Shown: positions 17,792 to 26,332 of the stretch, piece after piece
Position numbering within the stretch: the first letter of the stretch is position 1
Layout of the letters: each line of letters begins with the position of its first letter
DNA from: Bradyrhizobium sp. OK095
Lineage (GTDB): Bacteria; Pseudomonadota; Alphaproteobacteria; Rhizobiales; Xanthobacteraceae
NCBI RefSeq assembly: GCF_900109945.1
Contig: NZ_FOBX01000017.1
Coordinates: 62,001-126,000 of the forward strand
DNA: 64,000 nt
Reading direction: 5' to 3'
Position numbers and translations under genes: made by a program
Notes under the pieces: model-generated
The model's input: the letters and a program-made list of their open reading frames with translations, nothing else
What the model was told of the DNA's origin: nothing
The model's database searches: none

Positions 17792-18544
17792 ATGGTTTTG
17801 CTTGAAGTGAAAGACCTGCAGGTTCGTGTCGAGGAGCGTGAGATTCTCCACGGGCTGACGCTGACCGTGAACGAGGGCGAGATCCACGCGATCATGGGGC
17901 CGAACGGCTCCGGCAAGTCGACGCTCTCCCACGTCATCGCCGGCAAGCCCGGCTATGAGGTGACCGGCGGCCAGATCCTGTTCAAGGGTGACGACCTCCT
18001 GGAGATGAAGCCTGAAGAGCGCGCCGCCAAGGGCGTGTTCCTGGCGTTCCAGTATCCGGTCGAGATTCCCGGTGTCACCACCATGAATTTCCTCCGGACC
18101 GCGCTGAATGCGCAGCGCAAGGCGCGCGGCGAGACCGAGCTGATGGTGCCGGACTTCCTGAAGAAGGTCCGCGAAGTCTCGAAGTCGCTGAACATCCCGC
18201 AGGACATGCTCAAGCGCGGCGTCAATGTCGGCTTCTCCGGCGGCGAGAAGAAGCGCAACGAGGTGCTGCAGATGGCGCTGTTCGAGCCGAGCCTGTGCAT
18301 CCTCGACGAGATGGATTCCGGCCTCGACATCGACGCGCTGCGCATCGCGGCCGACGGCGTCAACGCGCTGCATTCGCCCAAGCGTGCGATGGTCGTCATC
18401 ACCCATTATCAGCGGCTGCTCAACTACATCGTGCCCGACATCGTGCACGTGATGTCGAAGGGCCGCGTCGTGAAGAGCGGCGGCAAGGAACTGGCGCTGG
18501 AGCTGGAAGCATCCGGCTACGCCCAGTTCGAGGACGCTGCGTAA
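17792..18544 (+). CDS. sufC: Fe-S assembly ATPase SufC
   Basis: ABC-type ATPase that drives conformational change of SufB/SufD. The protein has 250 residues, with Walker A GPNGSGKST (36-44), the Suf-specific signature FSGGEKKR (147-154) and Walker B LCILDEMDSGLD (from 168). There are no membrane segments, as expected for a soluble Suf ATPase. It lies between sufB and sufD, and sufD starts 12 bases after its stop. Confidence 0.97.
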   Translation: MVLLEVKDLQVRVEEREILHGLTLTVNEGEIHAIMGPNGSGKSTLSHVIAGKPGYEVTGGQILFKGDDLLEMKPEERAAKGVFLAFQYPVEIPGVTTMNFLRTALNAQRKARGETELMVPDFLKKVREVSKSLNIPQDMLKRGVNVGFSGGEKKRNEVLQMALFEPSLCILDEMDSGLDIDALRIAADGVNALHSPKRAMVVITHYQRLLNYIVPDIVHVMSKGRVVKSGGKELALELEASGYAQFEDAA

Positions 18545-18556
18545 GGATTGTTTGAG

Positions 18557-19861
18557 ATGAACGTTGCTGTGGCAAAGACCGGAAACGGCCGTGCGGTGAG
18601 CGATCTCTTCGCCAGCGCCGAAGGCCGCCTGCCGGGTTCGCCGGCGGTGATCGCGGTGCGCCGTGAGGCATTCGAGACCTATGAGCGTCTCGGCCTGCCG
18701 CATCGCCGGATCGAGGAATGGAAATACACCGATCTGCGCGCGCTGGTCGGCGAGGTGCTGCCGCTGGCAGCCGCGCCCGATGCGGCTGCGCTGAAGCGCG
18801 CCGCGGATGCTGTGAAGACGCAAGCGATCGATGGCGCCCGCAAGCTGGTTTTGGTCGATGGCGCGTTCGCCGCCGATCTGTCCGATGTGAAGGCGCTCGC
18901 TTCCGAGATCAGCGTCAAGACGCTGCGGGAGACGCTGGCGACGGATGCCGGTCTCCTGAAGACCCCGTCCACCGATGCCGTGATCGCGCTGAACGCGGCG
19001 ATGGCAACCGACGGCGTCGTCCTGTCGATTGCCGATGGCACCCAGCTGTCCGCGCCAATCCAGATCATCCACATCGCGACCGCCGCCTCGGCGTCGGCTT
19101 TCACACGCTCGCAGATCGTGGTCGGGAAGGGCGCTCGCGCCACCATCATTGAAAGCTTCGTTGCGGCGGGCGCCAATGCCTACCAGGTCAACGACGCGGT
19201 TATCATCTCGGTCGGCGACAACGCCGATGTTGCGCATATCCGCCTGATGGACGATGCGCCTGATGCCGTGAACATCACTTCACAGTTCGTCACTGTTGGT
19301 GCCAATGTGAAGTTCAACGTCTTCAATATGACCACGGGCGCTGCCGTCAGCCGTCTTCAGGGCTTCTTCACGCTGGCCGGCGAGGGCAGCGAGCTCTCGG
19401 TCAACGGCGTCAACCTGTTGCAGAAGACCGAGCATGGCGACACCACGCTGGTCGTCGACCATGCCGTGCCCAATTGCGTCAGCCGCGAAGTCTTCCGCGC
19501 TGTGCTCGACGATCGCGCCCATTCGGTATTCCAGGGCCGCATCATCGTCCGCCCCGACGCGCAGAAGACCGACGGCAAGATGATGATCCGCGCGTTGCTG
19601 CTCTCGGATGAAGCCGAGGCCTACAACAAGCCTGAGCTCGAGATCTTTGCCGACGACGTCTCCTGTGGTCACGGCGCCACCGCCGGCGCGCTCGACGACA
19701 GCCTGTTGTTCTATCTGAAGGCGCGGGGCCTGCCGGAGAAGCAGGCCCAGGCGCTGCTGATCCAGGCCTTTGTCGGTGAAGCCATCGAGCAGATCGCCGA
19801 CGACGGTTTGCGCGAGCATGTCATCGGCATCGCCGAGCGTTGGCTGGAGCGGCGCCCATGA
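18557..19861 (+). CDS. sufD: Fe-S cluster assembly protein SufD
   Basis: Second beta-helix subunit of SufBC2D, needed for iron acquisition by the complex. The protein has 434 residues, with an N-terminal helical region (HRRIEEWKYTDLRALV is the typical motif) and a C-terminal region homologous to SufB (PELEIFADDVSCGHGATAGALDDSLLFYLKARG). The open frame has a TTG at 18548, but the ATG at 18557 is preferred. Its last bases overlap the sufS start (ATGA), indicating translational coupling. Confidence 0.95.
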   Translation: MNVAVAKTGNGRAVSDLFASAEGRLPGSPAVIAVRREAFETYERLGLPHRRIEEWKYTDLRALVGEVLPLAAAPDAAALKRAADAVKTQAIDGARKLVLVDGAFAADLSDVKALASEISVKTLRETLATDAGLLKTPSTDAVIALNAAMATDGVVLSIADGTQLSAPIQIIHIATAASASAFTRSQIVVGKGARATIIESFVAAGANAYQVNDAVIISVGDNADVAHIRLMDDAPDAVNITSQFVTVGANVKFNVFNMTTGAAVSRLQGFFTLAGEGSELSVNGVNLLQKTEHGDTTLVVDHAVPNCVSREVFRAVLDDRAHSVFQGRIIVRPDAQKTDGKMMIRALLLSDEAEAYNKPELEIFADDVSCGHGATAGALDDSLLFYLKARGLPEKQAQALLIQAFVGEAIEQIADDGLREHVIGIAERWLERRP

Positions 19862-21105
19862 GCACGCATCCCGCTGTCAAGAACGGGTCCTACGACGTCG
19901 CGCGGGTGCGCGAGGATTTTCCCGCGCTCGCCATGCAGGTCTATGGCAAGCCGCTGGTCTATCTCGACAACGCGGCTTCCGCCCAGAAGCCGAGCGCCGT
20001 GCTCGACCGCATGACGCAGGCGTATACGAGCGAATACGCCAACGTGCATCGCGGCCTGCACTACCTCGCCAATGCCGCGACCGAAGCCTATGAGGGCGGT
20101 CGCACCAAGGTCGCGCAGTTCATCAACGCGCCTCGCACCGAAGAAGTGATCTTCACCCGCAACGCGACGGAGGCCATCAATCTGGTCGCGTCGTCCTGGG
20201 GGCAGCCGAACATCAAGGACGGCGACGAGATCGTCATCTCGATCATGGAGCACCATTCCAACATCGTGCCATGGCATTTCCTCAGGGAACGCCAGGGTGC
20301 GGTGATCAAATGGGCGCCGGTCGACGACGAGGGCAATTTCCTCATCGACGAGTTCGAGAAGCTGCTGACGGCGAAGACCAAGCTGGTCGCGATCACGCAG
20401 ATGTCGAACGCGCTCGGCACCATCGTGCCGATCAAGGACGTCGTGAAGATCGCGCATGCCCGCGGCATTCCCGTGCTGGTCGACGGCAGCCAGGGCGCGG
20501 TGCATATGCCGGTCGACGTCCAGGACCTCGGCTGCGATTTCTACGTCTTCACCGGACACAAGGTCTACGGGCCAACCGGCATCGGCGTGCTCTGGGCCAA
20601 GTACGACCACCTCGTCGCGATGCGCCCCTACAATGGCGGCGGCGAGATGATCCGCGAGGTTTCGCAGGACGTCGTCACCTATGGCGATCCCCCGCACAAG
20701 TTCGAGGCGGGCACGCCCGCGATCGTCGAGGCGGTCGGCCTTGGCGCCGCCATCGACTACGTCAACTCGATCGGCAAGGAGCGCATCGCCGCCCACGAGG
20801 CCGATCTCGTCACCTATGCCCAGGACCGGCTGCGCGAAATCAACTCGCTGCGGCTGATCGGCACGGCCCGCGGCAAGGGCCCGGTGATCTCCTTCGAGCT
20901 GAAGGGCGCGCACGCCCACGACGTCGCCACCGTGATCGACCGCCAGGGCATCGCGGTCCGCGCCGGCACCCATTGCGTGATGCCGCTTTTAGAGCGGTTC
21001 AACGTGACGGCCACCTGCCGGGCGTCGTTCGGCATGTATAATACGCGGGAAGAAGTCGATCATCTGGTACAGGCGCTGCTGAAGGCGCGGGATTTGTTCG
21101 CATGA
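19858..21105 (+). CDS. sufS: Cysteine desulfurase SufS (group II)
   Basis: PLP enzyme supplying sulfur to SufB; group II enzymes normally need SufE or SufU, and neither is in this window. It has 415 residues. The PLP lysine is in FTGHKVYGPTG (Lys235) and the catalytic cysteine in RAGTHCVMPL (Cys373), on the short loop typical of SufS. The ATG at 19858 overlaps the sufD stop by 4 bases and gives the usual N-terminus; the upstream in-frame start at 19840 is not needed. It also overlaps the next gene by 4 bases. Confidence 0.96.
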   Translation: MSTHPAVKNGSYDVARVREDFPALAMQVYGKPLVYLDNAASAQKPSAVLDRMTQAYTSEYANVHRGLHYLANAATEAYEGGRTKVAQFINAPRTEEVIFTRNATEAINLVASSWGQPNIKDGDEIVISIMEHHSNIVPWHFLRERQGAVIKWAPVDDEGNFLIDEFEKLLTAKTKLVAITQMSNALGTIVPIKDVVKIAHARGIPVLVDGSQGAVHMPVDVQDLGCDFYVFTGHKVYGPTGIGVLWAKYDHLVAMRPYNGGGEMIREVSQDVVTYGDPPHKFEAGTPAIVEAVGLGAAIDYVNSIGKERIAAHEADLVTYAQDRLREINSLRLIGTARGKGPVISFELKGAHAHDVATVIDRQGIAVRAGTHCVMPLLERFNVTATCRASFGMYNTREEVDHLVQALLKARDLFA

Positions 21106-21473
21106 GTGACACGGCCGAAGCCAAAGCCAATCCGATGGAAACCCAGTCGGCGTTGCCGCCGGAGGAGACCGAGCGTCTCACCACCGAGATCATCGCGGGC
21201 CTCAAGACCGTGTTCGATCCGGAAATCCCGGCTGACATCTACGAGCTCGGCCTGATCTACAAGGTCGAGATCAAGGACGACCGCTCGGTCGACGTCCAGA
21301 TGACGCTGACGACGCCGAACTGCCCGGCCGCCGGCGAGCTGCCGACCATGGTCGAGAACGCGGTCGCCAGCGTCCCCGGCGTCGGCGTGGTCGACGTCAA
21401 GGTGATCTGGGAGCCGGCCTGGACGCCGGAACGCATGAGCGACGAGGCCCGCCTCGTCCTCAACATGTGGTGA
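21102..21473 (+). CDS. sufT: SUF system protein SufT (DUF59/MIP18 family)
   Basis: A 123-residue protein with the MIP18/DUF59 fold: VFDPEIPADIYELGLIYKVEI, then the conserved cysteine motif TLTTPNCPAAGELP. In bacteria SufT takes part in Fe-S cluster maturation or trafficking. The first ~20 residues (MSDTAEAKANPMETQ...) are variable. Its start overlaps the sufS stop (ATGA), which places it firmly in the operon. Confidence 0.92.
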   Translation: MSDTAEAKANPMETQSALPPEETERLTTEIIAGLKTVFDPEIPADIYELGLIYKVEIKDDRSVDVQMTLTTPNCPAAGELPTMVENAVASVPGVGVVDVKVIWEPAWTPERMSDEARLVLNMW

Positions 21474-21511
21474 CCCACCACTGCCATTGAACTTGCTCCG
21501 CAACGGACCAC

Positions 21512-21931
21512 ATGAGTGACATGACCCAAATTTCTTCAGGCTCATCACCGGCGTCCACACCCAAGCCAAAGCGGCCCCGGCCGCAGGTCATGCGGCTGAC
21601 CGATGCTGCCGCGCAGCGCATCAACGAGCTGACCCAGCGCGCGGACTCCGAGATCATCGGCCTGCGCGTCGGCGTCAAGAATGGTGGTTGTGCCGGTCAG
21701 TCCTACACCGTCGAATACGCGCACGATGTGCGCCCGACCGACGAGGTCGTCGAGGACAAGGGCGTCAAGATCCTGGTCGAGCCCAAGGCCGTGCTGTTCC
21801 TGCTCGGCACCGAGATGGACTACAAGGCCGACAAGATGCAGGCCCAGTTCGTCTTCAACAACCCCAACCAGATCTCCGCCTGCGGCTGCGGCGAGTCGGT
21901 CGAGCTGCGGCCGGCGAAGATCGACGGGTAA
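21512..21931 (+). CDS. sufA: A-type Fe-S carrier protein (SufA/IscA, HesB family)
   Basis: Small carrier that receives Fe-S clusters and delivers them to apoproteins. It has 139 residues, with the three conserved cysteines: Cys60 in KNGGCAGQSY and Cys124/Cys126 in SACGCGES. The first ~25 residues form a flexible Ser/Pro/Lys-rich lead. It ends the SUF block, followed by a palindromic repeat. Confidence 0.94.
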   Translation: MSDMTQISSGSSPASTPKPKRPRPQVMRLTDAAAQRINELTQRADSEIIGLRVGVKNGGCAGQSYTVEYAHDVRPTDEVVEDKGVKILVEPKAVLFLLGTEMDYKADKMQAQFVFNNPNQISACGCGESVELRPAKIDG

Positions 21932-21938
21932 AGCCAGG

Positions 21939-22024
21939 CGTCATTGCGAGGAGCGAAGCGACGAAGCAATCCAGGATCTCTCTGCGGAGACAGTCTGGAT
22001 TGCTTCGCTTCGCTCGCAATGACG
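21939..22024. repeat. Intergenic inverted repeat (CGTCATTGCGAG family)
   Basis: CGTCATTGCGAGGAGCGAAG at the left pairs imperfectly with CTTCGCTCGCAATGACG at the right end; GCAATCCAG pairs with CTGGATTGC inside. It lies between sufA and the TfoX-like gene and may limit read-through. Confidence 0.82.
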
Positions 22025-22067
22025 GCAGTGGTATGAAGGCTTACCTGCTCGCCCGGGGAAGCCTTTA

Positions 22068-22514
22068 ATGGACCGCGAATTCCTGATCGACCTGTTCGCC
22101 GATTTCGGCCCCGTCACCATCCGAAAGATGTTCTCCGGCCACGGGATCTCCGTCGACGGCGTCAACTTCGCGCTGTCTCTGCGCGCGGGCCTGTTCTTCC
22201 GCGCCGACGAGGTGACCATCCCGGACTTTGAAGCCGAAGGCTCAAAGCCGTTCCAGTACACGACCCGCGCCAAGACCGTGCTGGTGAACTCCTATTGGGA
22301 GCTGCCCGCGCGCCTGTTCGACGATTCCGCGGAGCTTGCGCAATGGGCGAGGGCGGCGCTCGCGGCCGCTCAGCGCGCCAAGGTGAAGAAGCGGCCCAAG
22401 AAAAAGAAGGCAGGGAAGAAGGCTGCGGCGAAGAAGGCCGCAAGCAAACCGGCGAAGAAGCGCGCGGCCAAGAAGGCGGTTCGGGTGGGCAAAGCGAGGC
22501 GTGCCCACCGTTGA
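22068..22514 (+). CDS. TfoX/Sxy N-terminal family protein with lysine-rich tail
   Basis: Residues 1-95 match the TfoX N-terminal domain (FADFGPVTIRKMFSGHGISVDG..., RAGLFFRADE, YWELPARLFDDSAELAQWARAAL). The last ~45 residues are a Lys/Ala/Arg tail like histone H1 (KKRPKKKKAGKKAAAKK...), suggesting nucleic-acid binding. There is no C-terminal TfoX helix-hairpin-helix domain. The role is unknown; TfoX in Haemophilus controls competence, but single-domain relatives are common in rhizobia. The final nine codons and the stop come from the left arm of a palindromic repeat. Confidence 0.85.
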   Translation: MDREFLIDLFADFGPVTIRKMFSGHGISVDGVNFALSLRAGLFFRADEVTIPDFEAEGSKPFQYTTRAKTVLVNSYWELPARLFDDSAELAQWARAALAAAQRAKVKKRPKKKKAGKKAAAKKAASKPAKKRAAKKAVRVGKARRAHR

Positions 22515-22563
22515 GGTCGTCGTGTAGGGAGATGGTGGGCACGGCGTGCGCGCCTTTGCCCAC
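22485..22563. repeat. Inverted repeat overlapping the 3' end of the TfoX-like gene
   Basis: GTGGGCAAAGCG...GTGCCCACC (22485-22509) pairs with GGTGGGCAC...CGCCTTTGCCCAC (22534-22563). The left arm lies inside the coding sequence and supplies its stop codon. The right arm ends a few bases before the convergent fabA stop. Confidence 0.8.
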
Positions 22564-22569
22564 GGGACT

Positions 22570-23100
22570 TCAATCCACGGCCTTGGTCAGGCCAACCCGC
22601 ATATCCTTCGCCGTGAAAACACAGACGCCATCTGCCAGCACGCGCCCATCGGCAATTCCAAGCACCAGCTTGCCACGCCGGACCATCCGCATGGCGACTT
22701 CGTAGCGCACGCGTTGCGCGTTCGGTGTGATTTCGCCCGTGCACTCGACTTCGCCGACGCCGATGGCGCGGCCCTTGCCCGGTGAACCCGACCATCCGAG
22801 CCAATAACCGACCATCTGCCACATCGCATCAAGGCCAAGACTGCCCGGCATCATCTCGTCGCCGCGATAGTGGCAATCGAAAAACCAGTGGCCCGGCACA
22901 ATGTCGAGCTCGCCGACAATGTGGCCTTTGCCAAACTCGCCGCCGTCCAGGCTGAGCTCGGTGATGCGGTCCATCATGAGCATGGGCGGGGCCGGCAATT
23001 GCGCATTGCCGGGGCCGAAATATCCGCCTTCGCCCGATCTCAGCAGATCGTCTTTGCTGTAGGACGGCTGGGGCGTGTGAAAATCACGGGGATTGGGCAA
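22570..23100 (-). CDS. fabA: 3-hydroxydecanoyl-ACP dehydratase FabA
   Basis: Dehydrates and isomerises 3-hydroxydecanoyl-ACP, making the branch point to unsaturated fatty acids. The protein has 176 residues. The active-site block GHWFFDCHYRGDEMMPGSLGLDAMWQ contains His77 and Asp91, matching His70 and Asp84 of the E. coli enzyme. fabB and fabI, its usual downstream partners in rhizobia, are absent; the TfoX-like gene converges directly on it. A second fabA-fabB locus elsewhere is possible. Confidence 0.92.
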   Translation of the reverse strand: MPNPRDFHTPQPSYSKDDLLRSGEGGYFGPGNAQLPAPPMLMMDRITELSLDGGEFGKGHIVGELDIVPGHWFFDCHYRGDEMMPGSLGLDAMWQMVGYWLGWSGSPGKGRAIGVGEVECTGEITPNAQRVRYEVAMRMVRRGKLVLGIADGRVLADGVCVFTAKDMRVGLTKAVD

Positions 23101-23198
23101 GACGACAAGTCCTCTGAACGCTCGCGGTCGCGCGACGAGGAAGATGTTGGTCGTCAGGTTGGAATGTCAAGCACGCGCGGTTCGGCGCGCTGCTTCCG

Positions 23199-24266
23199 TC
23201 ACGCCACCCGGCTGTGCGACTCGATCGCGAATTCCGGATCGGCCTCGCAGATCACGCGGTTGCGGCCGTTGCGCTTGGCGGCGTAGAGGCAGGCATCGGC
23301 GCGTTCGATCAGCGCATCGGTATCGTCGCCCTGCTTGAGCATGGAGACGCCGACGGAGATGGTGACGCGGCCGAGGATCTCGCCGGTGGACTTCTTCTTC
23401 AATTCCTTCGCCATCACGGCGCGGCGGATGTGATCGGCAACCGTGAGGGCCTGGCGCAGCGCGGTGTTGGGGAGCACCACCGCGAACTCCTCGCCGCCAT
23501 AGCGCGCGGTGATGTCCTGGCCCTTGATGGTCTGCTTCAGGGAGAGGCCGACGAGCCGCAGCACCTGGTCGCCGGTGAGATGGCCGTAGGAATCGTTGAA
23601 CGACTTGAAGTGATCGATGTCGAATAGCAGCAGCGACAGCGGTTCGCCCGAGGCCAGCGCGCTCTGCACCGCCATGGCGATCATGCGATCGAAATATTTG
23701 CGGTTGCCAAGGCCGGTGAGCGGATCGGTCAGGCTCTCGGCGCGGATCGCCTCCAGGCTCTGCTGGAGATTGCTGATCTCGCTCTTCGACAGCGTCAGCC
23801 GGTCTTCCAATGCCTTGTTGGTCTCGCGCATCTCGCTGGTCGAACGCAGCAGCGTCTCGACGATCGAGGTGATCTGCTCGCGGCTCTTGGCCGACGACAG
23901 TTTTTCGGTCGCGCCCGACAGGCTGGCATCGTAGGAGCCGGTCATCCCGAGCGCGTCGCCGAGTACCTTCATCACGTCATCGATCTCGCCGATGACGCGC
24001 GCGCCGACCTTGTCGATGCGGTCGGTGGTCTTGATGTGGGAAAGATAGGTCTCGTAGATCTGCTCAAGATCGCCTTCGGTCAGCTTGCCGTGGCGGGCCA
24101 GCGTCTCGTTGATGATCTTGTTGAGCGGCGCGTTGTAGCCGGTGGCGTAGACGTACCAGATCTCGTAGTTGCGGGGAATTGCAGTCTGTCGAAGCGATCG
24201 GATCTGACCGAGCGCTACTTCGGCGAACGCCATCGTGCGTTCGTGTTCGTTGAGAACCTTGACCAC
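23199..24266 (-). CDS. Diguanylate cyclase (GGDEF domain)
   Basis: Makes cyclic di-GMP. The protein has 355 residues; no membrane segment is seen. An N-terminal region of ~170 residues, largely helical, ends in a coiled coil (ETNKALEDRLTLSKSEISNLQQSLEAI) leading into the GGDEF domain: DPLTGLGNRKYFD, then the catalytic RYGGEEF (GGEEF at 257-261). The inhibitory I-site is not canonical: KGQD stands where RxxD is expected. I keep the GTG start at 24266; an ATG at 24233 is the alternative. No EAL domain is present. Confidence 0.92.
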   Translation of the reverse strand: MVKVLNEHERTMAFAEVALGQIRSLRQTAIPRNYEIWYVYATGYNAPLNKIINETLARHGKLTEGDLEQIYETYLSHIKTTDRIDKVGARVIGEIDDVMKVLGDALGMTGSYDASLSGATEKLSSAKSREQITSIVETLLRSTSEMRETNKALEDRLTLSKSEISNLQQSLEAIRAESLTDPLTGLGNRKYFDRMIAMAVQSALASGEPLSLLLFDIDHFKSFNDSYGHLTGDQVLRLVGLSLKQTIKGQDITARYGGEEFAVVLPNTALRQALTVADHIRRAVMAKELKKKSTGEILGRVTISVGVSMLKQGDDTDALIERADACLYAAKRNGRNRVICEADPEFAIESHSRVA

Positions 24267-24393
24267 AGAACATACCCCACGACGGCCGATGCGCCGTCGA
24301 CCGCAGAAATGCTTAAATTATGTTCGTAGGCTAACGGAGGATTGTGAACGGCCAGTAAATATACGGGCACCAATGCATCATAAAAAGTGTAGG

Positions 24394-24421
24394 GCGCCTC
24401 TGTTCAACCGACCAGAGGCGC
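24394..24421 (-). terminator. Terminator of the RNA helicase gene
   Basis: GCGCCTCTG and CAGAGGCGC form a perfect 9-base stem around a 10-base loop, 22 bases past the helicase stop. On the minus strand it is followed by CCTACACTTTTT. Confidence 0.65.
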
Positions 24422-24442
24422 TTTGTTCCTTCCCAAGCGGCT

Positions 24443-26032
24443 TCAGGCGCCGGCGGGAGAGCGCACGGGGCGGAGCAGGAACGCCGGCAGGTGCGAATGA
24501 TCGCCCGGCTCGGAATCGGCCTCGCGTTGGCGGCGCGGTTCGGGACGGCCGATCGACGGCACGTGCGAAGGATCGGTCTTCTGGCGCGAGCCCTGACGCG
24601 GCTCGGATGATTGGTTTGCTTCGCGCGGAGGCCTGGCTTCGCGCGGAGACCTTGCCTCGCGTGCGGGCTTCGCCTCGGGAGCGGGCCGTGCTTCGGCTGC
24701 AGGCCTCGCTTCAGAAGCGGGCTTTGTTTCAGAAGTGTGCCTTGTTTCAGAAGTGAGCCTTGCCTCGCCACGCGGTTCACGGGGCTCGTGGCTGCGCTCA
24801 CGGTCGCGACCGCCGCGCTGCGGCTTGCCGCGTCCGCCGCGCGAACGCTCACGGCCGCGCTGCTCGCGCGGACGCTCACCCGCATCGCCGGATTCTGCTT
24901 TGACTTCGTAGTCGCCTTCGGCGCGCGGAATGCTCTGGCCGATCAGCTTTTCGATCGCAACCATCGACTTCTGGTCGAGCGGCGTGACGAGCGAGATCGC
25001 CATGCCGGACCGGCCTGCGCGACCGGTGCGGCCGACGCGATGGACGTAATCGTCGGGATGGTGGGGGACGTCGAAATTGAAGACGTGGCTGACCTCGGGA
25101 ATGTCGAGGCCGCGGGCGGCGACGTCGGAGGCGACCAGCAGCGGCAGCTCGCCCTTGCGGAACTGTTCGAGCGCCGCCGTGCGGGCCGACTGGTCCATGT
25201 CACCGTGCAGGGCGCCGACGCTGAAGCCGTGCTTTTGCAGCGATTTGTGAACGATCGCGACCTCGCGCTTGCGATTGCAGAAGATGATCGCGTTCTGGAG
25301 ATCCTTGGCCTCGCGCAACAGGCGGCGAAGCAGCTCGCGCTTTTCATGCGTCTCGCGCCCGGCCGGGACCTGACACTGCGTGACGGTGACGGCGGTGGTG
25401 GCGGGCTTGGAAACTTCGACCTTCTGGGGATTGTGCAGGAAGGTCTCGGTGATGCGCCGGATTTCCGGCGGCATGGTCGCGGTGAAGAACAGGGTCTGCC
25501 GCGTGAAGGGGACGAGCTTGCAGACGCGCTCGATGTCGGGAATGAAGCCCATGTCCAGCATGCGGTCGGCTTCGTCGATGACGAGCAGCTCGACGCCGGT
25601 GAGCAGCAGTCCGCCGCGCTCGGTGTGGTCGAGCAGGCGGCCGGGGGTGGCGATCAGCACGTCGACGCCGCGCGTTAGCTTGGCATCCTGGTCGCCGAAC
25701 GAGACGCCGCCGATCAGCAGGGCGACGTTAAGCTTCTGGCCGGCGCCGTAGCGGTCGAAGTTTTCCTTCACCTGCGCCGCGAGCTCGCGGGTCGGCTCGA
25801 GGATCAGCGTGCGCGGCATCCGCGCGCGGGCGCGACCCTTTTCAAGGATGGTGAGCATCGGCAGCACGAAGGCCGCGGTCTTGCCGGTGCCGGTCTGCGC
25901 GATGCCGAGGACGTCCTTGCGTGCGAGGACGTGGGGGATCGCCTGTTCCTGAATGGGGGTAGGGGTGGTGTAACCGGTAGCCGCTACTGCGGCGAGGACT
26001 TTTTCGGACAGTCCGAGATCTGAAAAGGACAT
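24443..26032 (-). CDS. rhlE: DEAD-box RNA helicase (RhlE-like)
   Basis: ATP-dependent RNA helicase for ribosome assembly, mRNA decay or cold growth. The protein has 529 residues, with Q-motif region, motif I AQTGTGKT (45-52), PTRELA, TPGRLLD, DEAD (153-156), the motif III equivalent TATMP and HRVGRTGRAG. The C-terminal ~150 residues are disordered: an RG-rich stretch, then about nine degenerate six-residue units of the type x-(S/A/R)-E-(T/A)-(R/K)-(P/H/S). The start at 26032 fits the family N-terminus MSFSDLGLSEKV with GAGG 4 bases upstream; the frame extends to 26221 but those codons belong to the leader. Confidence 0.95.
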   Translation of the reverse strand: MSFSDLGLSEKVLAAVAATGYTTPTPIQEQAIPHVLARKDVLGIAQTGTGKTAAFVLPMLTILEKGRARARMPRTLILEPTRELAAQVKENFDRYGAGQKLNVALLIGGVSFGDQDAKLTRGVDVLIATPGRLLDHTERGGLLLTGVELLVIDEADRMLDMGFIPDIERVCKLVPFTRQTLFFTATMPPEIRRITETFLHNPQKVEVSKPATTAVTVTQCQVPAGRETHEKRELLRRLLREAKDLQNAIIFCNRKREVAIVHKSLQKHGFSVGALHGDMDQSARTAALEQFRKGELPLLVASDVAARGLDIPEVSHVFNFDVPHHPDDYVHRVGRTGRAGRSGMAISLVTPLDQKSMVAIEKLIGQSIPRAEGDYEVKAESGDAGERPREQRGRERSRGGRGKPQRGGRDRERSHEPREPRGEARLTSETRHTSETKPASEARPAAEARPAPEAKPAREARSPREARPPREANQSSEPRQGSRQKTDPSHVPSIGRPEPRRQREADSEPGDHSHLPAFLLRPVRSPAGA

Positions 26033-26193
26033 TGAGCCTCTGGTCGAAACCGCCGTTCGGAATCGAAGGTGATTAAGGCTGTCGCGTTCCACCCCGAAAC
26101 GGCGCGCTTTCAAAGAAGCTGGGGGTGCTGACTCACGCGAACCAAGCGCAAGGCTCAGGAATCGCTCTTCGATACCGAGCCGCGTCGACCCGG

Positions 26194-26221
26194 AACATAG
26201 GGCGGAATCGGCCAAAGTCAA
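26194..26221 (-). promoter_or_regulatory. Predicted sigma-70 promoter of the helicase gene
   Basis: On the minus strand TTGACT (26216-26221) and TATGTT (26194-26199) are separated by 16 bases. Transcription from about 26187 would give a leader of roughly 155 bases before the start codon, long enough for the structured 5' UTRs seen in cold-inducible helicase genes. Confidence 0.5.
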
Positions 26222-26332
26222 TGGAGCAGGCGCGGGAAGGCTCTAAAAACCCTGAGGTTTTGCCCAAATCACGGGCCCGGCTCGGCTTTTCCGCCCCGCC
26301 CGGCAGGCCAGTGAGAGCCGTGAAAACGGCGG

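Noticed and set aside
17762..19237. 491-codon frame antisense to sufC and sufD
   Set aside because: Crosses two well-defined genes and has no recognisable domain.
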